Shown: positions 8,098-16,958 of the stretch, piece after piece | How the letters are laid out: every line of letters starts with the position of its first letter | How positions within the stretch are numbered: position 1 is the stretch's first letter | NCBI GenBank assembly: GCA_947624935.1 | Contig: CANQML010000006.1 | Span: 1-41,671 of the forward strand | Reading direction: 5' to 3' | Length of the DNA stretch: 41,671 nt | Source: Candidatus Gastranaerophilales bacterium | GTDB taxonomy: Bacteria > Cyanobacteriota > Vampirovibrionia > Gastranaerophilales > Gastranaerophilaceae | Translations under genes and position numbers: made by a program | The notes under the pieces: model-generated | What the model was told of the DNA's origin: nothing | The model's database searches: none | What the model saw: the letters and a program-made list of their open reading frames with translations, nothing else

Positions 8098-11000
8098 TTA
8101 TATCAAATCCAATTTACATAAATTCTTGTAAGCACACTTTTCACATTTTGCTTTATCCTCTTTTACAGGGTCAAATTGGAATGCATTTATCTTGTCATAT
8201 ACCGACTTAATCAGATTTTCTATATAATCCATATCTTCTTGCGTCAAAATTTTATAAACATTTTTACCGTGATTTTCGACATAAATCAAGCCTGCTCGAG
8301 CAACTTTTTTGCCCGTTGCTTTTTCAAAAGCGTATTTATAAAAACAAAGCTGGTTAAAATAATTTTCTTTATCTTGTCCTACAGCCACTTTTGTTTCACT
8401 GACAGGCATTCCCGTTTTGTAATCATACAGCTCATAAGTTCCGTCAGCATTTTTCTCAATCCTGTCAATTTTGCCTGTTATAGCATATTCACCTACATTT
8501 ACACCGTCAAATACATACTCAACCGTATCAACTCTTTCAATCGGAATTGAAGCAAAATGAGGATAATAGTGCTTAATTACCCTTATCCCGTTCTTTTCAA
8601 ATTTCTCTTTAACCGCAAGCGAAGAAAACTTTGTATCGTCAAGCTCTTTTTTAAATTGTGCCGATATTTCCTCCAATTTGGGATACTCACCCTTTTCTTT
8701 TGCCTTTCTTACAGCTTTTTCCAATAACCCGTGGATTAATGAACCAAAATTTGCATTATCCCAATTATTTTCTTCCACATCTATCGCCAAAACTTTTAAA
8801 TAAAAGAATTTTCTCGGACAATCCAAATAATCATTCAATCTGCTCGGTGATAATACTACCTTTTTAACTCTCTGCTCTATTTCATCCTGAAAAGCTTTTC
8901 TGTTATCATAAACCTCTCGTGAAATACTCCTTACAAATTCTTTTGTGAAATCTTCACTGTTATACTCAAATCGCTGACTGTCAAAATCATAGTCAATAAA
9001 CTTTGAAAGATACTTCGTTATCTGCTGGGGTTTGTTATCGCACATGTCAGAAAATGACAGGCACAGAAAATGTTTTGCTCTGGTTATACCGACAAATAAC
9101 AGCTTTATTAATTCAGTGTCTTTTCTTTGTTCAGCATCATCATAAATAGGGTCTGTAACAAGTTTGTATTCCGTTGGCATTCTGAAATTTTCCCAATTTT
9201 TGGAAATTAAATTCGGTAAATAAACATATTCAAATTCTCGACCTTTTGAACCGTGATAAGTTGTTAATTGAACGGCATTTTGGATTAAGCTGTCTTTATC
9301 AAGACAGATATCTATATCATTTTGCAAACATTCATCCAAATATTCCACAAAATCATTAAGCCCCGCAGCTACATTAACATTGGAAAACTCCGTTGCAACC
9401 GATATTACTTTCTGTATCCCGAGCAAATTCTCCATACGAGCGCTCTCTGTTTTGAAATAATATTCCAATATCCCCGTGGCATTAATAATTTCTATTATCG
9501 TATTTCTTAAATCATTCGCCGTTGAATACTTTTGCAAATAGAAAAATGTATCCAAAAAATTCTTTATCTTTTCAGGATTTTCCCAATTATCCAAAGTCTG
9601 CATTATTGAAATGAAATCGTTATCTTTTTTTAGTAATCTTTTTTCCTGCAAAATTTTATTGTAATCCCTCAAATCAATTTTAAACGGCTCTGACAAAATT
9701 AGCCCGAATAATTTGTCACTTGACATAAGATAATTATTCAAAGCTTTCAGATAAAAATAAATTACTATTGAAGATTTTATTGAAAAAATACTTTTGCCCT
9801 CATCAATTTGAAAAGGAATATTGCGGGCTTTTAAAAGTTCGGCAAAAGTTTGCAATTCCTGACGGTTTTTACAAATTACGGCAATTTGCGATAACTCGCT
9901 CGGGCAATTCGTCGATTTTACAAGTTTTTCTATATCATCTACGATATGATTAAATTCTTGTAACACATCACCAAATTGCAGTCTTTTTATTTTTTTATCC
10001 TTTTTTATAACCTCTTCAGACTTTGCTGTCAACCTTTTGGAAATCCCTTTTGATACAAATTTTTCATTGTTTTCCAATCGGGATTTATCTTGATTGATAA
10101 CCTCATAACTAAAATCCAAAATTGATTGAGTTGAGCGGTTGCTTTCCTCCAAACAAATCACCTGAGTTTGGGGATATCTTGTCAAAAAAGTTTCAATATT
10201 ATCTGACTTTGCGCCTTGAAATCCGTATATAATTTGATCATCATCACCAACAACCAAAATGTTTTTGTATTCGTTTGCATCTATCAAATTAAAAATAATC
10301 TCGTTTTGCAGCTCATTTGTATCCTGATATTCATCAACCAAAAAATACTTGTACTTGCCCGAAACTTCTTTCAAAAAAGTTATATCTTCTTCAAACGCAT
10401 TAAGAACAAGAATAATCATATCGGAAAAATCAATCAGACTTAAAGCACGCATTTTTTCTGAATACAACTCAAATAAAGTCCAAAGCTCCTGTGCTTTTTT
10501 AATATTAGCCTTTATCTTGTCAAGCTCGGCATAACGCATTTTATTTTGGGTTTTACCTTTGGCTTCTCTATCGTGTATTTCTTCTTCAAGTTCCTTTATT
10601 CTCGGCATCAAAGTCGGATTTGTTTCAAAAGCTTTGTAATATTCTTCTTTAGTTACTCTGCGCAATTTTAATTTTTCAATATGCGATATAAAATCTTTTG
10701 CAAAATAGTATTTATCGGCACGATTTGGCACAAAATATTTTAAATCTGCCTCATCAATACAGTCTTTCATTATTTTTATTTTTTCGGTTTCAGTAATTAA
10801 TCTGACATTGGCGCTTAAAGAAAACTGATTGGGATAAAGCTTTATTATATCGTTGCAAAAAGAATGGTACGTATAAATATCAACGCCGGAAGCTATTACT
10901 CCGAGTTTTTTTATCAACCGCCCTCTCATTTCATTGGCTGCCGCATCGGAAAAAGTTAAACATAATATAGCATCAGGCTCAATCCCTTCTTTTAGCATTT

Positions 11001-11121
11001 TTTCTATTCTTCTGACTATGGTAAAAGTTTTGCCCGTTCCGGGGCCTGCCAAAAGCATTATTTGCCCGCTAAAATTATTAATAGCTTGTAATTGTTTCGC
11101 ATTCGGTTCTTTTTCTTCCAT
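8098..11121 (-). CDS. UvrD/PcrA-type helicase fused to a Cas4/AddB-like PD-(D/E)XK nuclease
   Basis: The product is 1,007 residues. SF1A helicase motifs appear in order: LLAGPGTGKTFT (~residue 26), CLTFSDAAANEM, FLVDEYQDTNELQ (~residue 262), GDDDQIIYGFQGA, TTYHGSKGREFEYVYLP and FVGITRAKHFL (~680). The C-terminal third is a RecB-type nuclease: DYLDCPRKFFYL, GKIDRIEKN and YELYDYKTG. One Cys in CPRK plus CEKCAYKNLC at the end matches the four-Cys iron-sulfur staple of AddB, AdnB and Cas4. It should process double-strand breaks or degrade foreign DNA. No AddAB partner is visible nearby. It is convergent with the repeat-protein gene. Confidence 0.88.
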   Translation of the reverse strand: MEEKEPNAKQLQAINNFSGQIMLLAGPGTGKTFTIVRRIEKMLKEGIEPDAILCLTFSDAAANEMRGRLIKKLGVIASGVDIYTYHSFCNDIIKLYPNQFSLSANVRLITETEKIKIMKDCIDEADLKYFVPNRADKYYFAKDFISHIEKLKLRRVTKEEYYKAFETNPTLMPRIKELEEEIHDREAKGKTQNKMRYAELDKIKANIKKAQELWTLFELYSEKMRALSLIDFSDMIILVLNAFEEDITFLKEVSGKYKYFLVDEYQDTNELQNEIIFNLIDANEYKNILVVGDDDQIIYGFQGAKSDNIETFLTRYPQTQVICLEESNRSTQSILDFSYEVINQDKSRLENNEKFVSKGISKRLTAKSEEVIKKDKKIKRLQFGDVLQEFNHIVDDIEKLVKSTNCPSELSQIAVICKNRQELQTFAELLKARNIPFQIDEGKSIFSIKSSIVIYFYLKALNNYLMSSDKLFGLILSEPFKIDLRDYNKILQEKRLLKKDNDFISIMQTLDNWENPEKIKNFLDTFFYLQKYSTANDLRNTIIEIINATGILEYYFKTESARMENLLGIQKVISVATEFSNVNVAAGLNDFVEYLDECLQNDIDICLDKDSLIQNAVQLTTYHGSKGREFEYVYLPNLISKNWENFRMPTEYKLVTDPIYDDAEQRKDTELIKLLFVGITRAKHFLCLSFSDMCDNKPQQITKYLSKFIDYDFDSQRFEYNSEDFTKEFVRSISREVYDNRKAFQDEIEQRVKKVVLSPSRLNDYLDCPRKFFYLKVLAIDVEENNWDNANFGSLIHGLLEKAVRKAKEKGEYPKLEEISAQFKKELDDTKFSSLAVKEKFEKNGIRVIKHYYPHFASIPIERVDTVEYVFDGVNVGEYAITGKIDRIEKNADGTYELYDYKTGMPVSETKVAVGQDKENYFNQLCFYKYAFEKATGKKVARAGLIYVENHGKNVYKILTQEDMDYIENLIKSVYDKINAFQFDPVKEDKAKCEKCAYKNLCKLDLI

Positions 11122-11214
11122 TTCATATCCTTTATATATTTCAAATCTTCATAATTATAGCATTTTTGAAATATCTTTACAATATGCATGCCAAAACCGT
11201 TTAAATTTACATTA

Positions 11215-11243
11215 TTGTATTTTTAGGGAATTTCGTGTAAAAT
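11215..11243 (+). promoter_or_regulatory. Promoter of the alcohol dehydrogenase gene
   Basis: TTGTAT (11215-11220), 17 bases, TAAAAT (11238-11243), with TG at 11236-11237 immediately before the -10 box. An AAGGAG ribosome site (11256-11261) lies 6 bases before the TTG start at 11268. Confidence 0.6.
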
Positions 11244-11267
11244 TAACTTCCGTAAAAGGAGTGCAAT

Positions 11268-12296
11268 TTGTTAGCGTACACTTATAAAGATTATGGAATT
11301 TTTGAACTTACAGAAAAACCCAAACCTAAACTGCTTAATCCAAAAGATGCTATTGTCAAAATTACAATGAGCAGTATTTGTACAAGCGACTTGCATATAA
11401 AGCATGGCAGTGTTCCAAAAGCGGTTTTAGGAATTACCGTCGGGCATGAAATGGTAGGAGTTGTTGAAGAAGTCGGAGCTGAAGTTAAAACAGTTAAAAA
11501 ATGCGATAGGGTAACGGTAAATGTGGAAACCTTTTGCGGTGAATGTTTTTTCTGCAAAAACGGGTTTGTAAATAACTGCAAAAGCGGCGGCTGGGCTTTA
11601 GGATGTCGTATCGACGGCGGTCAAGCGGAATATGTAAGAGTTCCTTATGCAGAGCAAGGTTTAAATAAAATTCCCGATAATGTGAGTGATGAACAGGCAC
11701 TTTTTGTCGGCGATATACTTGCAACAGGATTTTGGGCAGCAAAAATTTCGGAAATTAAAAAAAACGATACCGTATTGATTATCGGAGCAGGTTCGACAGG
11801 GATTTGCACTTTATTATGCACAATGTTAAAAAATCCGAAGAAAATTATTGTTTGCGAAAAAGATGAAACAAGAAGAAATTTTGTAAAAAAACACTATCCG
11901 AACGTTATTGTTGTTGACCCTGAAACTTGCCTTGAAACGGTAAATAAAGAAAGCGAAAATGGCGGTGCCGATGTAGTTATAGAAGTTGCAGGAAGTGAAA
12001 ACTCTTTTAAAATGGCATGGCAAGCCGCAAGGGCAAATGCGATTGTTACCATAGTTGCGCTTTATGATAAACCAATGATTTTGCCATTGCCTGATATGTA
12101 CGGCAAAAACCTTACGTTTAAAACAGGCGGAGTTGACGGATGTGACTGCGATGAGATTTTATCACTAATCGAACAGGGCAAAATTGACACAACGCCACTG
12201 ATTACACATAAATTCCCGCTTAAAGACATTGAAAAAGCGTATGAAATATTTGAAAATAAACGTGAAAATGTAATTAAAATTGCGATAGTAAATTAA
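11268..12296 (+). CDS. Zinc-containing alcohol/sorbitol dehydrogenase (MDR family)
   Basis: The product is 342 residues. Catalytic-zinc ligands are in SICTSDLHIKHG and TVGHEMVG. The structural-zinc lobe CGECFFCKNGFVNNC has the spaced four Cys. The Rossmann motif is VLIIGAGSTG. These define an NAD(P)-dependent medium-chain zinc dehydrogenase near threonine, sorbitol and alcohol dehydrogenases. The substrate is not readable. The TTG start is supported by AAGGAG 6 bases upstream. The stop is followed 9 bases later by the ATG of the BioG-like gene, so both are likely in one operon. Confidence 0.9.
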   Translation: MLAYTYKDYGIFELTEKPKPKLLNPKDAIVKITMSSICTSDLHIKHGSVPKAVLGITVGHEMVGVVEEVGAEVKTVKKCDRVTVNVETFCGECFFCKNGFVNNCKSGGWALGCRIDGGQAEYVRVPYAEQGLNKIPDNVSDEQALFVGDILATGFWAAKISEIKKNDTVLIIGAGSTGICTLLCTMLKNPKKIIVCEKDETRRNFVKKHYPNVIVVDPETCLETVNKESENGGADVVIEVAGSENSFKMAWQAARANAIVTIVALYDKPMILPLPDMYGKNLTFKTGGVDGCDCDEILSLIEQGKIDTTPLITHKFPLKDIEKAYEIFENKRENVIKIAIVN

Positions 12297-12305
12297 GGAT
12301 TAAAT

Positions 12306-12980
12306 ATGAAACAACATTTTATAAATAAAAATTCAGATAAATTAATAATGTTTTTTACCGGCTGGGGCTGTGATGAATATGAATTTGAGCATCTTGAATC
12401 CGAGTCTGATGTTTTACTTTTGTATGATTATTCTGATTTAAATTTGGATTTTGATTTTTCCAAATACAATAAAATTGATTTAATCGCATTTTCTGCGGGT
12501 GTTTTTGCAGCATCGATTTTCAATTTTAGCCGTTTCAAAATGCCCAAACCCGATAAAAAAATAGCAATTGACGGAAATCCATATTTATTTGACGAGCATT
12601 TCGGACTTTCAAAAGATATGCAAGAACTGCTTTATAACGTAAATGATAAAAATGCGGATGAATTTGCAAGAAACTATTTGGTAAAAACAGATGAAGAATG
12701 GGCAAACTTCCGCCATTCAAGAAGAACAACACAAAGCTGCCAAATGGAACTTGACAGTTTGAAAGAGCTTTATAAAATAAATAAACAAAATATTAAAGAT
12801 ATATATGATGAGGCAATATTTGGCGAAGATGACCCGATTTTCAATATTTCTGCCCAAAAGGAATTTTATAAAAACAGACTGCATTTTATAAAAAATGCAC
12901 GTCATAATATATTTTTCAAAATAAAAAATTACGAACAATTGTTTGACTTTGTAGATTGTCCGCGTAATATTTTACGATAA
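12306..12980 (+). CDS. bioG: DUF452 / BioG-like pimeloyl-ACP methyl ester esterase
   Basis: The product is 224 residues, as expected for BioG. It contains the family opening LIMFFTGWGCDEYEF and a compact alpha/beta hydrolase nucleophile elbow, DLIAFSAGVFAAS, with Ser as likely nucleophile. The C-terminal ARHNIFF supplies the probable catalytic His. BioG frees pimeloyl-ACP from its methyl ester in biotin synthesis. No other biotin gene is in the window, so the pathway link rests on the family alone. It follows the dehydrogenase gene with an AAGGA ribosome site. Confidence 0.75.
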   Translation: MKQHFINKNSDKLIMFFTGWGCDEYEFEHLESESDVLLLYDYSDLNLDFDFSKYNKIDLIAFSAGVFAASIFNFSRFKMPKPDKKIAIDGNPYLFDEHFGLSKDMQELLYNVNDKNADEFARNYLVKTDEEWANFRHSRRTTQSCQMELDSLKELYKINKQNIKDIYDEAIFGEDDPIFNISAQKEFYKNRLHFIKNARHNIFFKIKNYEQLFDFVDCPRNILR

Positions 12981-13017
12981 GTCGTGAAGTGAGCATTACA
13001 AAGCAAAGTTTCAACCG

Positions 13018-13046
13018 TTGACAATGATATAAATCTATTTTAAAAT
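13018..13046 (+). promoter_or_regulatory. Promoter of the four-gene phase-variable unit
   Basis: TTGACA (13018-13023), 17 bases, TAAAAT (13041-13046), one mismatch from consensus overall. The ATG of the TPP enzyme is 34 bases further. No other good promoter is seen before 17966, so all four genes may form one transcript. Confidence 0.7.
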
Positions 13047-13080
13047 GATTATAGATTGAAAATAAGAAAGAGCTTTTTTA

Positions 13081-14817
13081 ATGAGTATTTTATCGAATAT
13101 TTTTTCTGTAAAAAATGAATATTTAGGCAATAAGAAACGAAAAGTAATTCGTGTAATGGGTGTAAAATTCAAGCTTAAAGCACAAAAGTTACCTGTTTAT
13201 AGAACAGTAAACTATATAATTCAAATGTTAAAAGAATACGGAGTTAAAAATATTATATCCTCTCCGGGGGCACAAAATTCAATGTTTAATCTCCTTGTTC
13301 AGGATGATGAGTATTTTAATTGTTATTCCGTAACAGATGAGAGAAGTGCTGCTTATATGGCGCTTGGAATGGCAGAAGAGTTAAATGAACCCGTTGTAAT
13401 AACATGTACCGGCTCAACTGCAAGCAGAAACTGGATTCCCGCATTAACTGAAGCTTATTATAAAAATATTCCCATTATTGCCATGCCGTTTTATAACAGA
13501 TTAAGCAATGAATTTAATCTGGCTGCCCAATATACAAACAGAAAAATTACCCATTCCGATATCAAATCTATACAGGTTAAACTGCCTGAAATAGCTGATG
13601 AAGTTGATAAAAAACAAGTTTTAACATACATAAATACTGCTCTTGCAACGGCTAAATTCATGCATAAACCTGTGATAATTGAAAGTCCATCTAACTTATT
13701 TTTTAATGATATTAATGATTTTAAATATTTTCCGAAGGATGTTTGGCATACACAAGTAATCGAAGAAATTACAAATGAAGAAGAAAATTTTGCTGATAAG
13801 AATACGGCAATATTTATAGGTTCGCATGGAAAATTTTCTCAAGAGGAAGAAAATGCAATATCAGAATTTGCAAAAAGCTGGAATATTCCCGTATTTTGCG
13901 ATCATACTTCAAGTTATCACGGGGCTAATAAAATATTAACTGCCAAAAGTATTATTTGCAGGATAAATTTACCCGATTTAATAATAGATATAGGCGGAGT
14001 GACCGGAGATTATTTTGTAGGCGGACTATTTGCGAAATGTTTAATCTACAGAGTAACCCCCCCCCTGTGTGAGCATACCTTTAAATTCAGATTTGATAAA
14101 CCTGTTGTTAAAACTTTTATAATGCCTGAAAAATTGTTTTTTCAAAAATATAAAAACAAGTCTGATATTTCTAAAAATTATTATGAAGAAGTTAAAAATA
14201 CAATTGAAAATACAACTTATCCTGAGCTGCCTTTATGCAATTACCTGATAGTTCAAAATTTATCAAAATATATTCCCGAAGGAAGTATTTTGCATCATGG
14301 GGTATCAAATACAAAAAGAGGTATGAACTATTATGACTTCTCGGAAAGTATTGATACAAGCTGTAATGTGGGGGTTTGCGGAATTGACGGGGCTGTTTCA
14401 ACACTTGTTGGTCATTCTCTTGCGGCACCTGATAAAAAAGTTTTCGGCATAATGGGTGATTTAACATTTTTTTATGATATGAGTGTATTACAAAACAGGG
14501 ATATAAAAAATAATTTAAGAATTATACTTATTAATAACAATAAGGGAGTCGAGTTTAAAGTAGGAAATATGTTCCCTAACGTGGCAACCGAACCGTTAAT
14601 AGGCGCCGCTTATCATCATACTACCGCAAACGGATGGGCTCAAAGCTGCGGATTTCATTATATGAGCGCAAATACTAAAGAAGATTTCTTAGCTCAAATA
14701 AAAGATTTTTGTACCAAAGACTTCGATAAACCCGTTATGTTTGAAGTATTTACAAAAGATGAAGATGAAATTAATGCTTTCACATCTATGATAAATATCA
14801 ACAATGAACAAAAGTAA
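13081..14817 (+). CDS. MenD-like thiamine-pyrophosphate enzyme with internal C9 tract
   Basis: The product is 578 residues. The N-terminal domain has the MenD-type SPGAQNS loop, the TPP-activating Glu in TDERSAAYMALG, and a variant CTGSTASRNWIPALTEAYY segment. The C-terminal TPP/Mg domain has GIDGAVSTLVGHSLA and GIMGDLTFFYDMSVLQN with a later NNNKG. It probably performs a carboligation or decarboxylation. The first ~35 residues add a basic extension ending in VIRVMGVKFKLK, related to motifs in neighbouring proteins. The context (ATP-grasp, SDRs, no menaquinone genes) points to glycan building rather than menaquinone. A run of nine C (14057-14065, residues ~326-328) is in register; a change of one would remove the TPP-binding domain. 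Confidence 0.75.
   Translation: MSILSNIFSVKNEYLGNKKRKVIRVMGVKFKLKAQKLPVYRTVNYIIQMLKEYGVKNIISSPGAQNSMFNLLVQDDEYFNCYSVTDERSAAYMALGMAEELNEPVVITCTGSTASRNWIPALTEAYYKNIPIIAMPFYNRLSNEFNLAAQYTNRKITHSDIKSIQVKLPEIADEVDKKQVLTYINTALATAKFMHKPVIIESPSNLFFNDINDFKYFPKDVWHTQVIEEITNEEENFADKNTAIFIGSHGKFSQEEENAISEFAKSWNIPVFCDHTSSYHGANKILTAKSIICRINLPDLIIDIGGVTGDYFVGGLFAKCLIYRVTPPLCEHTFKFRFDKPVVKTFIMPEKLFFQKYKNKSDISKNYYEEVKNTIENTTYPELPLCNYLIVQNLSKYIPEGSILHHGVSNTKRGMNYYDFSESIDTSCNVGVCGIDGAVSTLVGHSLAAPDKKVFGIMGDLTFFYDMSVLQNRDIKNNLRIILINNNKGVEFKVGNMFPNVATEPLIGAAYHHTTANGWAQSCGFHYMSANTKEDFLAQIKDFCTKDFDKPVMFEVFTKDEDEINAFTSMININNEQK
14057..14065 (+). repeat. C9 homopolymer inside the TPP-enzyme gene (switch ON)
   Basis: Nine C read as Thr-Pro-Pro in frame at about residue 326 of 578. 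Gain or loss of one base would frameshift and delete the cofactor-binding C-terminal domain. Confidence 0.6.
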
Positions 14818-14837
14818 ATTAATTAAAGGGAGATTTT

Positions 14838-15977
14838 ATGAAAAATGTACTATTATCAATTAAAAAAGATAACGAAAAATTATTAATATATCTGTTGGGC
14901 ATAAAAATTAAATTTAGTAATAAGTATAAAAAAATAGACGATAGACTTAATATATGTGAAAGAATGATACAAGACATATATTATGGAAGTCGTTTTGTAT
15001 ACACACACGGAAATAACTTTTCAACATCAGAATTCAAAAGAATTTGTGCAGATAAATTTTATCATTTAATGGGTTACTATCCTAATTTGAATAATCCCCA
15101 AACCTTTAATGAAAAAATAAATTGGCTGAAATATCATTATCATAATCCTGTTGAAAATTATTGTTGTGATAAATATACAGCTAAAAAGTATTTTTCTGAT
15201 AAAGTAGGTCCCCGATACGTTGTACCACTGCTTGGCATGTGGGAAGATGTAAATGATATTGATTTTGATAAATTACCCAATCAAGTTGTATTCAAAAATA
15301 CTCTAAGTGGCGGGCATACAGGAGTTAAGATTGTAAAAGATTTAAGTCGGGAGCCTATTGATAAACTCAAATACGAATTAAATAAACTGTTATTTGAATG
15401 GAAGAATGACGGTTATTCAGCCGGTATTATGCCTAAACGTAAACTTATTAAAGAAAGATTGATAGCTGAAAAATACCTTGCTGAAATTGATTCCGGGATT
15501 GGTGATTATAAATTTTTCTGTTTTCATGGCAAACCAAAATTTTTGTATGTAGCTGCGTATGATGAACAAAATAACTGCACAATGTTATTTTATGACCTTG
15601 ATTGGAACATACAGCCGTTTTATAATGTTTTTTATAAACCAATTGAAAAAAATATTCCCAAACCTAAAAATTTTGAAAAAATGATTGAAATCGCAGAAAA
15701 ATTGGCACAAGATTTTCCGTTTGTCAGAGTAGATTTATATAATATTGACGGGGAAATATACGTCGGAGAATTAACCTTTAATCCGACAGGCGGATTTATA
15801 AAATTTAATGAAAAAAAATATGATTATGAACTTGGAGAAATGTTGGATTTAACTAAAATTGATAAAAAGCATTTAACCAATGATATAGTTAAAACCCTTA
15901 CCCAATCAAGTATAGAAGCCCACCAGGGGGGGGGGGTGATACATGCTAAGGTTAATCGATTCAAAAAAGCAGCATAA
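14838..15977 (+). CDS. TupA-like ATP-grasp protein of a surface-glycan locus, with G11 tract near its end
   Basis: The product is 379 residues. It matches the TupA-type ATP-grasp family, often annotated as glycosyltransferase in capsule or teichuronopeptide loci: FNEKINWLKYH, CDKYTAKKY, VVFKNTLSGGHTG (nucleotide loop), the KERLIAEKYL lysine strand, DYKFFCFHGKP, and the metal-binding FVRVDLYNIDG plus GELTFNPTGG. It should form an amide or ester bond using ATP on a polysaccharide precursor. The N-terminus carries LLIYLLGIKIKF, similar to its neighbours. A run of 11 G (15926-15936) is in register and affects only the last ~15 residues. AAAGGGAG precedes the ATG. Confidence 0.82.
   Translation: MKNVLLSIKKDNEKLLIYLLGIKIKFSNKYKKIDDRLNICERMIQDIYYGSRFVYTHGNNFSTSEFKRICADKFYHLMGYYPNLNNPQTFNEKINWLKYHYHNPVENYCCDKYTAKKYFSDKVGPRYVVPLLGMWEDVNDIDFDKLPNQVVFKNTLSGGHTGVKIVKDLSREPIDKLKYELNKLLFEWKNDGYSAGIMPKRKLIKERLIAEKYLAEIDSGIGDYKFFCFHGKPKFLYVAAYDEQNNCTMLFYDLDWNIQPFYNVFYKPIEKNIPKPKNFEKMIEIAEKLAQDFPFVRVDLYNIDGEIYVGELTFNPTGGFIKFNEKKYDYELGEMLDLTKIDKKHLTNDIVKTLTQSSIEAHQGGGVIHAKVNRFKKAA
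15926..15936 (+). repeat. G11 homopolymer near the 3' end of the ATP-grasp gene
   Basis: With 11 G the protein ends GGGVIHAKVNRFKKAA at 15977. With 10 G the codon after the tract becomes TGA, so the protein ends at HQGGG. With 12 G it would end four residues after the tract (GDTC). The tract thus sets the C-terminal tail and how close the stop lies to the next gene. Confidence 0.6.
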
Positions 15978-15996
15978 ATTATCGGAAAAGAATAAA

Positions 15997-16929
15997 ATGG
16001 AAAAAATTAACAGAGAAAAAATAAAAACTTGGTTTGTAACAGGAGCATCGTCAGGCTTTGGGAAAGAAATATGCACTCAATTATTGCAAAGAGGTTACAA
16101 TGTAATTGCCGTGGCAAGAAGAATCCCCGATTTTATACATAAAAATGCCCTATGTCTTTCAGTTGACGTAACAAATGCAGATTCTGTTGCGGCAGCTGTT
16201 AAAAAGGGGATTGAAAAATTCGGAAAAATTGATGTTCTTTCAAATAATGCCGGAGTCAGTGCCGCAATAACTGCGGAAGAAGAATCTTTGGAACATATGA
16301 AAGAAGTTATGAATACTAACTTCTTTGGTACTTTTAATACCGTAAATAAGTTACTCCCCCATTTCAGAGAAAATAAAAACGGAACTATCATAAATAACAC
16401 ATCTCAATCAGGGGTTTCTCCAAGACTTTACGGTAGTGCCTATTGTTCTTCAAAATATGCTATTGAAGGTTTTACCTCGGTTTTAAGAATGGAAACACAT
16501 GCTTTTTGCAGAGTTATGGCGTTTGAATTAAGTTTCTTCCCCGGAACGGAAATTGGGAAAACACGTAAAACCATTGTAACAGAAATTGAAGAATATAAAC
16601 AAGGAAATACCATACCCCCCCCCACTGTGCACCTACATGAGAATAATTTTAAAAATACGGTTGCGATTATAATTGATACGGTAGAAAATAAAAAATTACC
16701 CAGACATCTTCTGTTGGGTAAAGAAGCACCGATTAGAGCAGGGATAGAAGTTGGTGTTATGCAAGAATCTATTAAATATTCTTTAAAACATGCTAAAAAA
16801 AGTTATAAGGACTTGTATAAAATCAGTTTTAAAAAGAAACTGTTTTCTAAACAAAAAGAATTTTACGGAGATAAGATTTATAGAATTTTTTATATTTTAG
16901 GAATTAAAATAAAAATTAGAAAAAAATAA
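15997..16929 (+). CDS. Short-chain dehydrogenase/reductase, first tandem copy, with C9 tract
   Basis: The product is 310 residues from ATG 15997. Classical SDR motifs are present: VTGASSGFGKE (NAD(P) binding), NNAGVS, and the active-site Ser (NNTSQSG) with YCSSK (Tyr-x3-Lys). The tail ends RIFYILGIKIKIRKK, a motif also seen at the N-termini of the two preceding proteins. I chose ATG 15997 because it aligns residue for residue with the start of the second SDR; an in-frame ATG at 15943 lies within the ATP-grasp gene. A run of nine C (16615-16623, residues ~207-209) is in register. It probably reduces or epimerises a sugar or polyol intermediate. Confidence 0.85.
   Translation: MEKINREKIKTWFVTGASSGFGKEICTQLLQRGYNVIAVARRIPDFIHKNALCLSVDVTNADSVAAAVKKGIEKFGKIDVLSNNAGVSAAITAEEESLEHMKEVMNTNFFGTFNTVNKLLPHFRENKNGTIINNTSQSGVSPRLYGSAYCSSKYAIEGFTSVLRMETHAFCRVMAFELSFFPGTEIGKTRKTIVTEIEEYKQGNTIPPPTVHLHENNFKNTVAIIIDTVENKKLPRHLLLGKEAPIRAGIEVGVMQESIKYSLKHAKKSYKDLYKISFKKKLFSKQKEFYGDKIYRIFYILGIKIKIRKK
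16615..16623 (+). repeat. C9 homopolymer in the first SDR gene (switch ON)
   Basis: Nine C encode Pro-Pro-Pro in a surface-loop position (TIPPPTVH). The tandem paralogue has no such run here, so it is not needed for the fold. A one-base slip would cut the last third of the protein. Confidence 0.6.
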
Positions 16930-16958
16930 GAGTATTTTTAATTAAGGATTAACATAAA

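Noticed and set aside
13081-14817. Assignment of the TPP enzyme as a true MenD in menaquinone synthesis
   Set aside because: Motifs differ at the substrate loop, there is an extra N-terminal basic tag, and the neighbours are glycan-type genes with no other men genes.
15943-15996. Earlier ATG for the first SDR
   Set aside because: It lies inside the ATP-grasp gene, and the second SDR aligns exactly with the ATG at 15997.
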